Positions 1-8,634 of a DNA stretch of 64,000 nucleotides are shown in pieces. Each line of letters starts with the position of its first letter. The first letter of the stretch is position 1. Position numbers and translations under genes: made by a program. Source of the stretch: Mucilaginibacter straminoryzae (lineage in GTDB: Bacteria > Bacteroidota > Bacteroidia > Sphingobacteriales > Sphingobacteriaceae). The notes under the pieces are model-generated. The model was not told the origin of the DNA. It saw nothing but the letters and a program-made list of their open reading frames with translations, and made no database searches. The DNA is taken from contig NZ_JALJEJ010000003.1 in NCBI RefSeq assembly GCF_022953055.1, positions 1 through 64,000 on the forward strand, in the 5' to 3' direction.

Positions 1-59
1 TGCTGGGCAAGCTCCAATATGCCCAGCTTGTTCTTGATGATCTTTGCTTGTGTTGTCAT
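1..59 (-). CDS. IS481-like transposase, N-terminal fragment cut by window edge
   Basis: The complement of the first 59 bases starts with ATG and reads MTTQAKIIKNKLGILELAQ before leaving the window. This matches the usual opening of IS481-type transposases in Bacteroidota, where a helix-turn-helix domain follows and a DDE integrase core lies downstream. Only 19 residues are visible, so the family call rests on remembered similarity. It points away from the neighbouring map gene. Whether the gene is complete cannot be told from this window. Confidence 0.6.
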   Translation of the reverse strand, partial: MTTQAKIIKNKLGILELAQ

Positions 60-123
60 TATTCTAATCTCAGTTACGTTCTTTAATTAATCGTAACTGT
101 CAGATTAAATCGTGACTATCTCA
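1..123 (-). mobile_element. Probable left end of an IS481-like insertion sequence
   Basis: Between the transposase start and the map stop codon lie about 80 non-coding bases. They contain a perfect 8-bp inverted repeat, CAGTTACG at 71-78 and CGTAACTG at 92-99, around an AT-rich 13-base loop. The outer boundary is put near 123, where the minus strand reads TGAGATAGTCACG. The terminal inverted repeat cannot be confirmed because the other end is outside the window. Confidence 0.4.
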
Positions 124-139
124 GCTTAGCTACAAAATC

Positions 140-904
140 TCAGTTCCAGATGCCGTTTTGGGCAGTGAAGATAAAAGGCTGTCCGTCTGTTACCATAATG
201 GTGTGTTCATGCTGGGCTACGTAGCCGCCTTTGTTACCGATCAGCGTCCATCCGTCTGCCTGGGTTTCGGCGATAGTAGATTTGGTCGAAATGAAAGTTT
301 CAATCGCCACTACTGAATTCTTTCTGAAACGTTTGGTGTTGAAATAATCCGGGTAGTTGGCAATCTCGTGCGGTTCTTCGTGCAGACTGCGGCCAACGCC
401 GTGCCCGGTTAAATTTTTGATCACCGTATAGCCGGATTTGCGGGCTTCCGTTTCAATCAGTTTGCCAATGTCGGAAATTTTCACCCCACCCTTGATATTG
501 CTGATCGCTTTTTTCAAGATTGCTTTAGAAGCATTTACCAGGATGTTATGTCCGTAGATATCTTCACCTAATACGAAAGAGCCGCCATTGTCAGACCAGT
601 AGCCATCCAATTCGGCAGACACATCGATATTGATTAGGTCGCCTTCTTTTAATATCGTTTGTGCTGAAGGAATACCATGAGCAACCTCGTTGTTAACGCT
701 GATACAGGTATATCCCGGAAATTTATAAGTTAGATAAGGAGCCGAGTTTGCACCTAATTTGGTTAAGATGGCAGCGCCGTAATCATCCAGCTCTTTAGTA
801 GAAATACCAGGCTTCGCAAATTCGCGCATTTCGCGTAGTGTGATGGCAACGGCATCACTTACTTTTTGCATGCCTTGCTGTTCGGCTTCTGAAGATATTG
901 ACAT
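140..904 (-). CDS. map: Type I methionine aminopeptidase
   Basis: Removes the N-terminal methionine from new proteins in the cytoplasm. The 254-residue protein has the full type I pita-bread core and little else. The five metal ligands are visible at canonical spacing: D94 and D105 (NIDVSAELDGYWSDN), H168 (GHGVG), E202 (AIETF) and E233 (QHEHT). H76 in VAHGIP is the usual substrate-binding histidine. It stands alone rather than in the ribosomal protein cluster, where Bacteroidota normally carry a map gene, so it may be a second copy (inference). Its 3' end lies about 17 bases from the likely IS end, so the insertion spares the reading frame. Confidence 0.95.
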   Translation of the reverse strand: MSISSEAEQQGMQKVSDAVAITLREMREFAKPGISTKELDDYGAAILTKLGANSAPYLTYKFPGYTCISVNNEVAHGIPSAQTILKEGDLINIDVSAELDGYWSDNGGSFVLGEDIYGHNILVNASKAILKKAISNIKGGVKISDIGKLIETEARKSGYTVIKNLTGHGVGRSLHEEPHEIANYPDYFNTKRFRKNSVVAIETFISTKSTIAETQADGWTLIGNKGGYVAQHEHTIMVTDGQPFIFTAQNGIWN

Positions 905-927
905 AGCTATCGTTATTAGTAATCCGG

Positions 928-935
928 CAAAGATA
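928..935 (-). promoter_or_regulatory. -7 promoter box upstream of map
   Basis: The minus strand reads TATCTTTG, a match to the Bacteroidota TAnnTTTG -7 element, 24 bases before the map start codon. No well-spaced -33 TTG was found, so this is a half-supported promoter. Confidence 0.4.
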
Positions 936-997
936 CGGATGATGGCTTATATGAGCCCCACCATCGCCAAAGCTTTACATTAGGACAACAGGATAAG

Positions 998-1723
998 CTA
1001 CATATCCCATTTTTCCAGCAACTTCAACAGCGTATCAAAGTCTTTCGGATACGGTGCGTGGATGGTAATATCGGTTTCGGGTGTAATATTAAAAGTTAAC
1101 TCAAATGCGTGCAGCGCAAACCGCTTCATAATCGGCTGTTCTTCCTGGTCTTTTCCCAGGTTGTATTTGCGTTTAAGCGTCGATAGGAAAACAGGTTTGC
1201 CACGGTACATGGCATCACCGGCAATAGAGGCGCGTTGGGTAGCCAGGTGAATACGGATCTGGTGCATACGGCCGGTAACCGGACGGCATTCTACCAGGGT
1301 ATAGTGCTTAAAGAATTTCAGCGATTGAAAATACGTTTCCGCATGCTTACCCTCCTGACGGCTAATGGTTACGTTACCTTTACCAGCATTTAGAATAGGA
1401 AGGTCCACCAATAAATCATTAAACACGTGTGTGCCTTCAATTACCGCATGGTATATTTTTTTTACTTTCCGATGCTCAAACTGCATGGAAACGAAACGGT
1501 ACGTCTCCGGATTTTTGGCGATGATTAGCGCACCGGAAGTTTCCTTGTCGAGGCGATGGCAGATCTGGGCGTCACCGTGATAGCTTTTTGCCAGCCGCAG
1601 CATATTAATTTCACCTTCACTTTCGCCGCGGTCATCAAGGGTACTGATAAACGGTGGTTTATTTACAACGATTAAATTATCGTCTTCAAAAAGTATCAGG
1701 TCTGTAAATTTTGGAATCTTCAT
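998..1723 (-). CDS. RluA-family RNA pseudouridine synthase
   Basis: Converts specific uridines in rRNA or tRNA to pseudouridine. The 241-residue protein is the catalytic domain only, with no N-terminal S4 domain. The family signature HRLDKETSG is at residues 56-64, with D59 as the catalytic aspartate. A second conserved block, RPVTGRMHQIRIHL, follows in the C-terminal half. The RNA target (RluA, RluC, RluD or TruC type) cannot be assigned from sequence alone. It lies on the same strand as map, 93 bases upstream of it, and may be co-transcribed. Confidence 0.9.
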   Translation of the reverse strand: MKIPKFTDLILFEDDNLIVVNKPPFISTLDDRGESEGEINMLRLAKSYHGDAQICHRLDKETSGALIIAKNPETYRFVSMQFEHRKVKKIYHAVIEGTHVFNDLLVDLPILNAGKGNVTISRQEGKHAETYFQSLKFFKHYTLVECRPVTGRMHQIRIHLATQRASIAGDAMYRGKPVFLSTLKRKYNLGKDQEEQPIMKRFALHAFELTFNITPETDITIHAPYPKDFDTLLKLLEKWDM

Positions 1724-1904
1724 AATTAAAAGGCAGCAAAAATACGCTATTTAAATCATACCTGCGGTATAGCAATACTACCGGGTTAATTTGAAACATT
1801 AAATAGTCGTAAAAGTTAGCACGCCAGTGGATATGAAGTTCTCTCACGCAGCATTGAAAGCAAAGCAAAGGGTCACTGACAAAACCGGTAAAAAAGCTGA
1901 TAAA

Positions 1905-1938
1905 ATAAAAGCGGCCCCATCATCGGGGCCGCTTTTAT
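1905..1938 (-). terminator. Strong intrinsic terminator after the response regulator
   Basis: Perfect 8-bp GC stem GCGGCCCC (1911-1918) and GGGGCCGC (1925-1932) with a six-base loop, flanked by A-runs and T-runs that lengthen the stem. It starts at the stop codon of the minus-strand response regulator gene. The symmetry of the flanks would let it work on both strands. Confidence 0.9.
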
Positions 1939-2627
1939 TATCCTTCAAATTTGTAGCCGACACCTTTCACTGTCGATACATAATCATCTCCCAGCTTTTC
2001 GCGCAGTTTGCGGATATGCACGTCAATGGTACGGTTGGTCACCACTACAGAATCTTCCCAAATGTTTTTCAGGATATTCTCACGTGTGTATACCTTGCCC
2101 GGCTTAGAAGCCAGCAGGTACAATAACTCAAATTCTTTTTTGGCTAAAACTACCTTTTGCCCATCTTTAAATACCAGGTAAGCTTCGCGGTCAATCACCA
2201 GGTCTTTTACCTCCAGTTTGTTTTCGCTTACTTCCTCGGTAGGTGAGTTTCTTCTTAGAATGGCATTGATACGGCTAACAAGTGCACGCGGTTTAATTGG
2301 CTTGGCAATATAATCATCTGCGCCAACGTTGAAACCTGCTATCTCAGAGTACTCTTCACTGCGAGCGGTTAAGAACACCATAAAGGTGTTTTTAAATTCG
2401 GGCATAGTACGCATAATGCGGCAAGCTTCTATCCCATCCATTCTTGGCATCATAATGTCCAGAATAATTAAATCGGGAAGAACCTTCTTTGCCTCATTAA
2501 CACCCTCCTGACCATTATGAGCCAGGTAAACCTGGTAGCCTTCTTTCTTCAGATTGTACTCAATCAGTTCTAAAATATCAGGCTCATCATCTACGATCAG
2601 GATTTTTTGTTTGTTAAAACTACTCAT
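1938..2627 (-). CDS. OmpR/PhoB-family response regulator
   Basis: DNA-binding transcription factor activated by phosphorylation. The start at 2627 gives 229 residues beginning MSSFNKQK; an upstream in-frame ATG would add 14 residues before the receiver domain and is less likely. The receiver domain spans residues 7-120 with the acidic pair D13-D14, phospho-acceptor D57 (IILDIMMP), the FLTA threonine and the AKPIKP lysine. A winged-helix Trans_reg_C domain follows (about 135-228), ending in RTIDVHIRKLREKLG and GVGYKF. No histidine kinase gene adjoins it, although PhoB-type regulators are often paired. A strong terminator follows immediately. Confidence 0.95.
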   Translation of the reverse strand: MSSFNKQKILIVDDEPDILELIEYNLKKEGYQVYLAHNGQEGVNEAKKVLPDLIILDIMMPRMDGIEACRIMRTMPEFKNTFMVFLTARSEEYSEIAGFNVGADDYIAKPIKPRALVSRINAILRRNSPTEEVSENKLEVKDLVIDREAYLVFKDGQKVVLAKKEFELLYLLASKPGKVYTRENILKNIWEDSVVVTNRTIDVHIRKLREKLGDDYVSTVKGVGYKFEG

Positions 2628-2723
2628 CGGTTGAAATTTGAGATAAAAGTACGGGCAAAAATGCACCAAATAATTAAGCCTGTATTAAATAATTGTTAAA
2701 GTTCACATTGATTTAACAAAAGG

Positions 2724-3833
2724 TTAGGGCTTATTAAAGGTTTTCTTTAAAATTTCTTCAAGGTCTTCCCCTGATACGTTCTTTGCAATGATCACGCCTT
2801 TCTGATCAATTAAGAAGTTCGACGGGATGGCTTCTATCCGGTATAAAGTTTCTGTCGGACCTTCAAATTTTTGCAGGTCTGATACATGCTCCCAATTCAA
2901 TTTATCCGCCTTGATGGCTTTCTGCCAGTCTGCTTTTTCGGTATCCAGGGATACGCTTAAAATGTTCAGGCCTTTACTATGATACTGGTTATACAACCTC
3001 ACCACATTGGGGTTTTCCTGTCTGCATGGCGGGCACCATGACGCCCAGAAATCCAGTAACACATATTTTCCTTTGTAATCAGACAGCTTAACCGGCTTAT
3101 CATTCAGTGTGTTGCTTGTAAAGTCCGGCGCGGGCTGCCCAACAGAAACAGGTTTTACCAGCATCATTTGCTTTATGAATTTTTGTACCGAAGGATTATC
3201 CGGAAACTTGCCTTTAATATCATCCGCGTATTTTACCATTTGCGTTTCGTATCGCATCGGGTCGAGTGTGTTGATGGCATAAAAGCCCGCTAACGATGAT
3301 TTATTATCGTTTACAAATTTCAGAACGGCTTCGCTGTAGTCCCTGATGTTGGCAACAAACAAAGGTGTGAACTCCTTGGCAAGTTCATTTTCGTTTACAC
3401 CAGTTTGCGCTTTTTCCTGGTACTGCCCCATCAACTGTGTATTCTTGGCACCGTATACCGAACTGATCTTGTTAAAATCCCTGATCTTTTCGGAATCGTC
3501 AGATCCGCTGATATTGTAGGTATGTGCCGAATCTGCCAGGTCTGTCGAAAACTTAATCTCATCTCCATTTTTGGCAATAAAATCAAAAAGGTTTCCGCCA
3601 ATACGTAAACGGTACAAGCCCGCAAACGGGGCCTTTTGCTTAAATTCAAACTTACCGTCCGAACCTAATTGGGTAGAGTCGATCACGCTATCGGCAGAAA
3701 GTAAGGTTACTTTTTTCGATTTGCCGAAATCTTTCACCTCGCCCTCAACCTTAAATGCCGACTTATCTGAACAGCCCGTCCAAACGAGACCACCGGCTAT
3801 TAATAAGCCATATATTGCTTTATTTAATTTCAT
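2724..3833 (-). CDS. DUF4369 plus TlpA-like thioredoxin lipoprotein
   Basis: Probable membrane-anchored periplasmic thiol-disulfide oxidoreductase. The first 20 residues form a lipoprotein signal with lipobox VWTGC and lipidated C21. Residues 25-110 resemble DUF4369, often found at the N-terminus of Bacteroidota TlpA-like proteins. A helical linker follows, then an AhpC/TSA-type thioredoxin fold from about 230, with the redox motif WCPPC at C267 and C270 and the cis-proline region IEAIPSNFLID. The start overlaps the gatB stop as TAATG, so translation is probably coupled to gatB. The substrate is unknown. Confidence 0.9.
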   Translation of the reverse strand: MKLNKAIYGLLIAGGLVWTGCSDKSAFKVEGEVKDFGKSKKVTLLSADSVIDSTQLGSDGKFEFKQKAPFAGLYRLRIGGNLFDFIAKNGDEIKFSTDLADSAHTYNISGSDDSEKIRDFNKISSVYGAKNTQLMGQYQEKAQTGVNENELAKEFTPLFVANIRDYSEAVLKFVNDNKSSLAGFYAINTLDPMRYETQMVKYADDIKGKFPDNPSVQKFIKQMMLVKPVSVGQPAPDFTSNTLNDKPVKLSDYKGKYVLLDFWASWCPPCRQENPNVVRLYNQYHSKGLNILSVSLDTEKADWQKAIKADKLNWEHVSDLQKFEGPTETLYRIEAIPSNFLIDQKGVIIAKNVSGEDLEEILKKTFNKP

Positions 3834-5305
3834 TATGCTTGCTCTAATGCTTGTATCAAAAGGGTGTTTGTTTTCTTTGGGTCGATCTTCCCTTTAGATC
3901 TTTTCATAATCTCGCCCATGAACAACCCTAAAACGCCTTTTTTACCTTTTTTGTATTCCTTAACCTTGTCCGGGTGTTTGGCCAGCGCTTCGCGGATAAA
4001 TCCTTCCAGTTCATCACCATTATCACTCATTAACAGGTTAAGTTCAATAGCCAGTTCCCCGGCTGTTTTCCCCGATTGTTTTATCATTGCAGGGAAAAGC
4101 TTCTGCGCGGCATTGCTGTTGTTGATTTTGCCACCGTCAACCAAAGCAATCAGTTCGCTTATCGCCTGAGCGGTAAGCCCGGTGTCAGCCAGTGTGATGT
4201 TCTGCTCATTCAGATATGACTTTACAGGTCCCATCAACCAGTTTGCCGCAGACTTATAATTATTAGTCTGCTTGATTACTTGTTCGTAAAACAGGGCCAG
4301 GTCCTTGTCGGCGGTTAGTACCGAAGCATCATAGTCGGACAGGCCGAGTTCTGCGGTGTATTTCTGATACAATGCAGACGGCAAGGCAGGCATTTGTTGT
4401 TTGATCGAATCGACGTATTCCTCCGTCAGGCTGATTGGGATCAGATCCGGTTCTGGAAAATATCGGTAATCATTCGCCATTTCCTTTGTCCGTAGCACCG
4501 ATGTTTCACCGGTATTGGCATCAAAGTTAAGCGTATTCTGATCAATGAATCCGCCGTTTTCGATCACTTTTATCTGGCGTAGAAATTCGTGTTCTATGGC
4601 CCGCTGTACGTTACGCATCGAGTTGAGGTTCTTTACCTCGCAACGGTTGCCATAGGCAATCTCCCCTTTTTTACGGACAGAGATATTGGCATCGCAGCGC
4701 AGGCTCCCTTCTTCCATATTACCGTCGCAAATATCCAGGTAACGTACTATTTTGCGAATTTCTGCCAGGAACAGTGAAGCTTCCTCGCCGCTGCGCATAT
4801 CCGGTTGCGATACAATCTCTAACAAAGGCACACCGGCGCGGTTCAGGTCGATCAGTGAATATTCAGGATCCTGATCGTGGATACTCTTACCGGCATCTTC
4901 TTCCATATGGATATGGTGAATGGCGATTTCTTTTAACGAGCCATCCGACCGCTTGATGGTAATCTTACCACCCAGGCAAACGGGCTGATGATCCTGCGTG
5001 ATCTGGTAGCCCTTTGGCAGGTCTGCGTAGAAGTAGTTTTTACGGGCGAAGGTATTATAAGTATTGATCTCGCAGTCGCAGGCTAAGCCCAGCCTTACCG
5101 CATATTCTACCATTTTTTTATTTATGAATGGCAGCGTACCCGGATGGCCTAGAGAAACCATGCTGACGTTTTGATTGGGTTCGGCGCCAAATTGGGCAGA
5201 ATCTGCAGAAAAAGCTTTGCTTTGGGTAGATAACTGCGCGTGAACTTCGAGACCTACTACAACTTCGTACTGTTCAAGCACCTGGTCTGATATACCGTCT
5301 GTCAT
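3833..5305 (-). CDS. gatB: Asp-tRNA(Asn)/Glu-tRNA(Gln) amidotransferase subunit B
   Basis: Subunit of the GatCAB complex that amidates misacylated Glu-tRNA(Gln) or Asp-tRNA(Asn). The protein shows the PET112 signature (VVGLEVHAQL, near the start, and YFYADLPKGYQITQ) and a C-terminal GatB/YqeY helical tail ending in SKGKIDPKKTN. The ATG at 5305 gives 490 residues. An in-frame TTG at 5341 lies inside a likely -7 promoter box (5339-5346) and would precede the transcript, so it is rejected. gatA and gatC are not in the window. It forms a translationally coupled pair with the downstream thioredoxin lipoprotein. Confidence 0.97.
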   Translation of the reverse strand: MTDGISDQVLEQYEVVVGLEVHAQLSTQSKAFSADSAQFGAEPNQNVSMVSLGHPGTLPFINKKMVEYAVRLGLACDCEINTYNTFARKNYFYADLPKGYQITQDHQPVCLGGKITIKRSDGSLKEIAIHHIHMEEDAGKSIHDQDPEYSLIDLNRAGVPLLEIVSQPDMRSGEEASLFLAEIRKIVRYLDICDGNMEEGSLRCDANISVRKKGEIAYGNRCEVKNLNSMRNVQRAIEHEFLRQIKVIENGGFIDQNTLNFDANTGETSVLRTKEMANDYRYFPEPDLIPISLTEEYVDSIKQQMPALPSALYQKYTAELGLSDYDASVLTADKDLALFYEQVIKQTNNYKSAANWLMGPVKSYLNEQNITLADTGLTAQAISELIALVDGGKINNSNAAQKLFPAMIKQSGKTAGELAIELNLLMSDNGDELEGFIREALAKHPDKVKEYKKGKKGVLGLFMGEIMKRSKGKIDPKKTNTLLIQALEQA

Positions 5306-5609
5306 ATTAAATTCAATTCCGTTATATCTGCGCTGTGTCAAATATAGCTCTTGTTAATTTTGCGACACGCAATATAATGTAATCGGCATAAACTTTGAAT
5401 TGTAAAATGGATAAAACGTGGTTTATACCACTATTTTTGATTAACGAGTTGGCCTTGAAATAGAAAACTTTCAAAAATAAGTTATATCGAAATAAATTTT
5501 CCTAAAAATATAAAAGGCTTTATTCGCTCTGATCTGTTATAGTTGTTTAAACATGTTTTTGAAAAGTTTGTGTACTTAATAGCAAACACGCATTAAACTT
5601 ACATCAACC
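5306..5609. other. AT-rich divergent intergenic region, gatB / desaturase
   Basis: About 300 bases with no convincing ORF, lying between divergent genes. It holds the likely gatB -7 box at 5339-5346 and a 10-bp perfect palindrome, TGTTTAAACA at 5544-5553, upstream of the desaturase. The palindrome could be an operator, but AT-rich palindromes of this size also arise by chance. No canonical -33/-7 pair was found for the desaturase. Confidence 0.5.
5339..5346 (-). promoter_or_regulatory. -7 promoter box of gatB
   Basis: The minus strand reads TATATTTG, an exact TAnnTTTG match, 33 bases before the preferred gatB ATG. A TTG sits upstream with a spacing of 23, slightly longer than the usual 19-21. 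The box overlaps the alternative TTG start codon, which argues against that start. Confidence 0.5.
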
Positions 5610-6716
5610 ATGACAACCGATACGCTAGTAAAACCCTCATTTAAAAAAGCGGGCTCTGACGATTTTTACAAAGATCTCTATAAAGAGGTGCAGATAAAAG
5701 TATTGACCAATAAGCGGATTCAAAACCAGATCATCTTCAAATCGATATTTTTCATCGCCTTATACTTTCTGTTTTACAGCTGTATACTGGTGTACGGTAA
5801 TAGTTTACCCCTGCTGCTATTGTTCTACGTGCTCACCGGTATTACTATGATCCTGGTATTCCTGAACGCTTTCCATGATGCTGCCCACGGTGCTATTTTC
5901 CCGCGGAGGTCGCAGAATGAAGCATTAACCTGGGTACTGGAGCTTTTTGGCAGTAATAGTTACATCTGGAAAAAACGGCACCTGGTATTGCACCATCCCT
6001 ACCCTAATATGCAGCATTGGGATATCGATGTGAAGCAGAGCGACATTGTTCGCATTTTTCCGCAAAGCAAATGGTATCATTTTCACCGTTACCAGCACTA
6101 CTATATGTGGTTCCTTTACTTTTTGTATACCCTAAACTGGTTGCTGGTACGTGATTTTAAAGACTTTTTTGGTGTGAAAGATAATTATCTGAAACGTATA
6201 GTTAAGATCCCCAAGATCGAATACGTTAAACTTTTTACAGCCAAAATTCTTAATCTGGTAATTATGCTGGGTATCCCGATGTTGGTATTGCAGCAACCAT
6301 GGTATCATGTTTTGGCGGCCTTCTTGCTGATGCATTTTATGGCAAGTGCGTTCGGGGTTACCGCTTTGCTATCTACCCATGCCGATGAGCATGCCGAATT
6401 TCCGGAACCACCGGCTGATGGCCAGATCGATATGACTTGGGCCATGTACCAAATCCGCGAAACAAAGGATTTTAGCACCGAAAGCCGTATTGCGAATGTG
6501 CTTTTCGGAGGATTTAACCATCACGTGGCGCATCATTTGTTTCCAACCGTAGCGCATACCTATTATCCGTCGATCACGCCCATCATCAGAAAATATGCAG
6601 AAAAATACAACTTGGAGTATCGTTCCTATCCGCTGCACGAGGCTATTTATTCGCACTTTATGTTGCTGAAGAAAAACGGCAGTTCTGAAAACCTGTTTTT
6701 AACCGGCGAGCTTTAA
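5610..6716 (+). CDS. Membrane fatty acid desaturase
   Basis: Integral-membrane di-iron enzyme that would introduce a double bond into an acyl chain. All three histidine boxes are present: HDAAH (H89-H93), HLVLHH (H124-H129) and HHVAHH (H304-H309). Hydrophobic segments lie near residues 45-85, 165-180 and 210-250. The length of 368 and the box pattern resemble the linoleoyl-CoA / DesA3-like desaturases common in Bacteroidota. There is no fused cytochrome b5 domain, so an external electron donor is expected. Regiospecificity cannot be read from the sequence. Confidence 0.9.
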   Translation: MTTDTLVKPSFKKAGSDDFYKDLYKEVQIKVLTNKRIQNQIIFKSIFFIALYFLFYSCILVYGNSLPLLLLFYVLTGITMILVFLNAFHDAAHGAIFPRRSQNEALTWVLELFGSNSYIWKKRHLVLHHPYPNMQHWDIDVKQSDIVRIFPQSKWYHFHRYQHYYMWFLYFLYTLNWLLVRDFKDFFGVKDNYLKRIVKIPKIEYVKLFTAKILNLVIMLGIPMLVLQQPWYHVLAAFLLMHFMASAFGVTALLSTHADEHAEFPEPPADGQIDMTWAMYQIRETKDFSTESRIANVLFGGFNHHVAHHLFPTVAHTYYPSITPIIRKYAEKYNLEYRSYPLHEAIYSHFMLLKKNGSSENLFLTGEL

Positions 6717-6851
6717 AAAATAGGTAACGGGCTGCTTTAACTGATCGAGCGTCAATTAAATCAACCCGTTTATAATTGGCTGGTCAAAAGTATCAATTGT
6801 TAATAAATGTGCAACTGTTTTTAAGCTGAAGTTTTCAACTTAACATTAAAG

Positions 6852-8012
6852 TTACATAACGCCCGCTTTCGCTGGTTTTATAAGTGATACCATCCATAGG
6901 ATAAGCACACCTAAAGCTGCGATAATACCGAAAGCAGCCCTGATACCCGCCGCTTGTGCAACAAAGCCGATCATTGGCGGTACCACTAAAAAGCCGATAT
7001 AACCAACAGTTGAAATAGAGGCTAACGCCGTAGCGCTGCTCATGGTTTTTGATTTACCCGCCAGGCTAAATACCAGCGGTATAATGCAGGATACCCCAAA
7101 GCCTGTAAGGATAAAACCAATACTTGCGGCAATGGTATAGGGTATCAACACACTAATGAGCAAACCAGCAGTGATCAGCGTACCGCTGTAGCTCAGAATT
7201 TTTTCTATGCCGAAACGGTCTACCAGTTTATCGCCGGCAAAGCGGCCGATCGTCATGGCCACCATGTAAAATACAAAGCCTGCAGTAGCCATCCGTTGCG
7301 ATGCGCCCAAGCCTTTGATGAAATAAATACCGCTCCAATCATACATGGTGTTTTCGCACGCCATACTGGCAAAAGCGATGATAGCGAAAGTAAGCAGGTG
7401 TTTATCAGGTAAAGAAAATACCGGTTTCTTTTGAGTGGTTTTAATGGGTTGGTCGTCAAACGTATTTGTATAGAAATAAAAAGCCAGCAAAAGCATAGCA
7501 ACGCCTACAGCAGGCAGATGCCATGTTGTAGCAATGTTCAGGCTTACCATCAGGTAACCTAAAGCAGCGCCTGCAAAGCCCGCGAAACTCCAGATACCAT
7601 GAAATGTGGTAATGATAGAACGCGTGTATAAACGTTGTACGCTTACCGCTTGTGCATTTATGCTCAGGTTGTACATGTTGCGTGACGAGCCAAAGCCGAA
7701 CAGCACCAGTGCGAGTTGCCAGGGTGTAGCCGCCAGACCTACCAGCGCAAGCATGATGTTAAAAAAGGCAGCACCCCAAAGCGTAATTTTGCGGCTGCTG
7801 TACCTGGAAAGCAGGAAGCTGGTAAAAGGCATAGTAGCCATCAGGCCTACCGGCAGCGCAAATAGCAGCGCCCCAAGTTCAGCCTCGTTCAGATGCAAGT
7901 TATGCTTGATCGTAGGGATCCGCGAAGCCCAGGCTGCATACCCAAAACCAGAATTGAAGAAAAATACCGCAGTTGCTGTCCGGAAATTTTTAGGATGGGA
8001 ATTATTATCCAT
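6852..8012 (-). CDS. MFS transporter, YbjJ-like
   Basis: Polytopic major facilitator with about 12 hydrophobic helices in 386 residues. The N-terminal half has FFFNSGFGYAAWASRIP followed by LGALLFALPVG, which recalls the YbjJ family of E. coli. The substrate is unknown; distant relatives include sugar porters and drug exporters. It is transcribed divergently from the small secreted protein at 8078 and convergently with the desaturase. No regulator adjoins it. Confidence 0.85.
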   Translation of the reverse strand: MDNNSHPKNFRTATAVFFFNSGFGYAAWASRIPTIKHNLHLNEAELGALLFALPVGLMATMPFTSFLLSRYSSRKITLWGAAFFNIMLALVGLAATPWQLALVLFGFGSSRNMYNLSINAQAVSVQRLYTRSIITTFHGIWSFAGFAGAALGYLMVSLNIATTWHLPAVGVAMLLLAFYFYTNTFDDQPIKTTQKKPVFSLPDKHLLTFAIIAFASMACENTMYDWSGIYFIKGLGASQRMATAGFVFYMVAMTIGRFAGDKLVDRFGIEKILSYSGTLITAGLLISVLIPYTIAASIGFILTGFGVSCIIPLVFSLAGKSKTMSSATALASISTVGYIGFLVVPPMIGFVAQAAGIRAAFGIIAALGVLILWMVSLIKPAKAGVM

Positions 8013-8077
8013 TTGATATACAAAGTTAACTATTTTGACGTTGTTGGATTATAAGTTCCGATCAGATTATCTATACC

Positions 8078-8632
8078 ATGAAAAGCGCCCCAACCCTTCT
8101 GTTACAACTGTCCTTACTTTTATTCCCCGCAATTGCTTTTGCGCAAAGCAAGATTGAAGCCACCCAGATTAAAGGTGATTTTAATGGCGATGGCAAAATT
8201 GAAACCGCCACGCTCGTAAAGCCGAAGATTAATGCGGATGGCTTGAGCTGTAACGGCCCATGTGTGATCAAAATCGTATTTTCGGGTAATAACGTCCAGC
8301 CGATAACACAGGTAAACAGTATCGGCGCGGTTATGTTAACCAATCTTGGCGACCTGAATAATGATGGTAAAGACGAGATCGGTTATCTTCCGGATTGGTT
8401 TACCAGCTGCTGGCGGATGTACCATGTGTTTACCTACAATCAAAACACCTGGAAAGAACTGGTTACCGGCTTCCCTACTTACTGCACACAGGTAGAGCAG
8501 AAAGAGCCAAAGTTTGTGGAAAAGGTACCGGGAAAGCCTGCCTATCTGCGCATTTACTACAGCGATATGAATTTAGAAAAAGGCGATTTCCCGGTTAAAA
8601 GCAAGCTGGTTAAAATGGCTACGTTCAGATAA
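8078..8632 (+). CDS. Secreted protein with FG-GAP/VCBS-like motifs
   Basis: A 23-residue signal peptide (MKSAPTLLLQ, hydrophobic core, then AIAFAQ) suggests export. Two calcium-loop-like motifs, GDFNGDGKIE and GDLNNDGKDE, resemble the Dx[DN]xDG loops of FG-GAP and VCBS repeats. The rest is a short beta-rich protein of 184 residues with four cysteines that could pair. The function is unknown. It converges with mutS2, with two bases between the stop codons. Confidence 0.7.
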   Translation: MKSAPTLLLQLSLLLFPAIAFAQSKIEATQIKGDFNGDGKIETATLVKPKINADGLSCNGPCVIKIVFSGNNVQPITQVNSIGAVMLTNLGDLNNDGKDEIGYLPDWFTSCWRMYHVFTYNQNTWKELVTGFPTYCTQVEQKEPKFVEKVPGKPAYLRIYYSDMNLEKGDFPVKSKLVKMATFR

Positions 8633-8634
8633 TA

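Noticed and set aside
1827..2126. 99-codon plus-strand ORF near the response regulator
   Set aside because: It crosses the strong terminator and then reads antisense through the regulator gene.
3833..5341. Longer gatB start at a TTG codon
   Set aside because: The TTG is inside a TAnnTTTG box, so it would lie upstream of the transcript. The ATG at 5305 is preferred.
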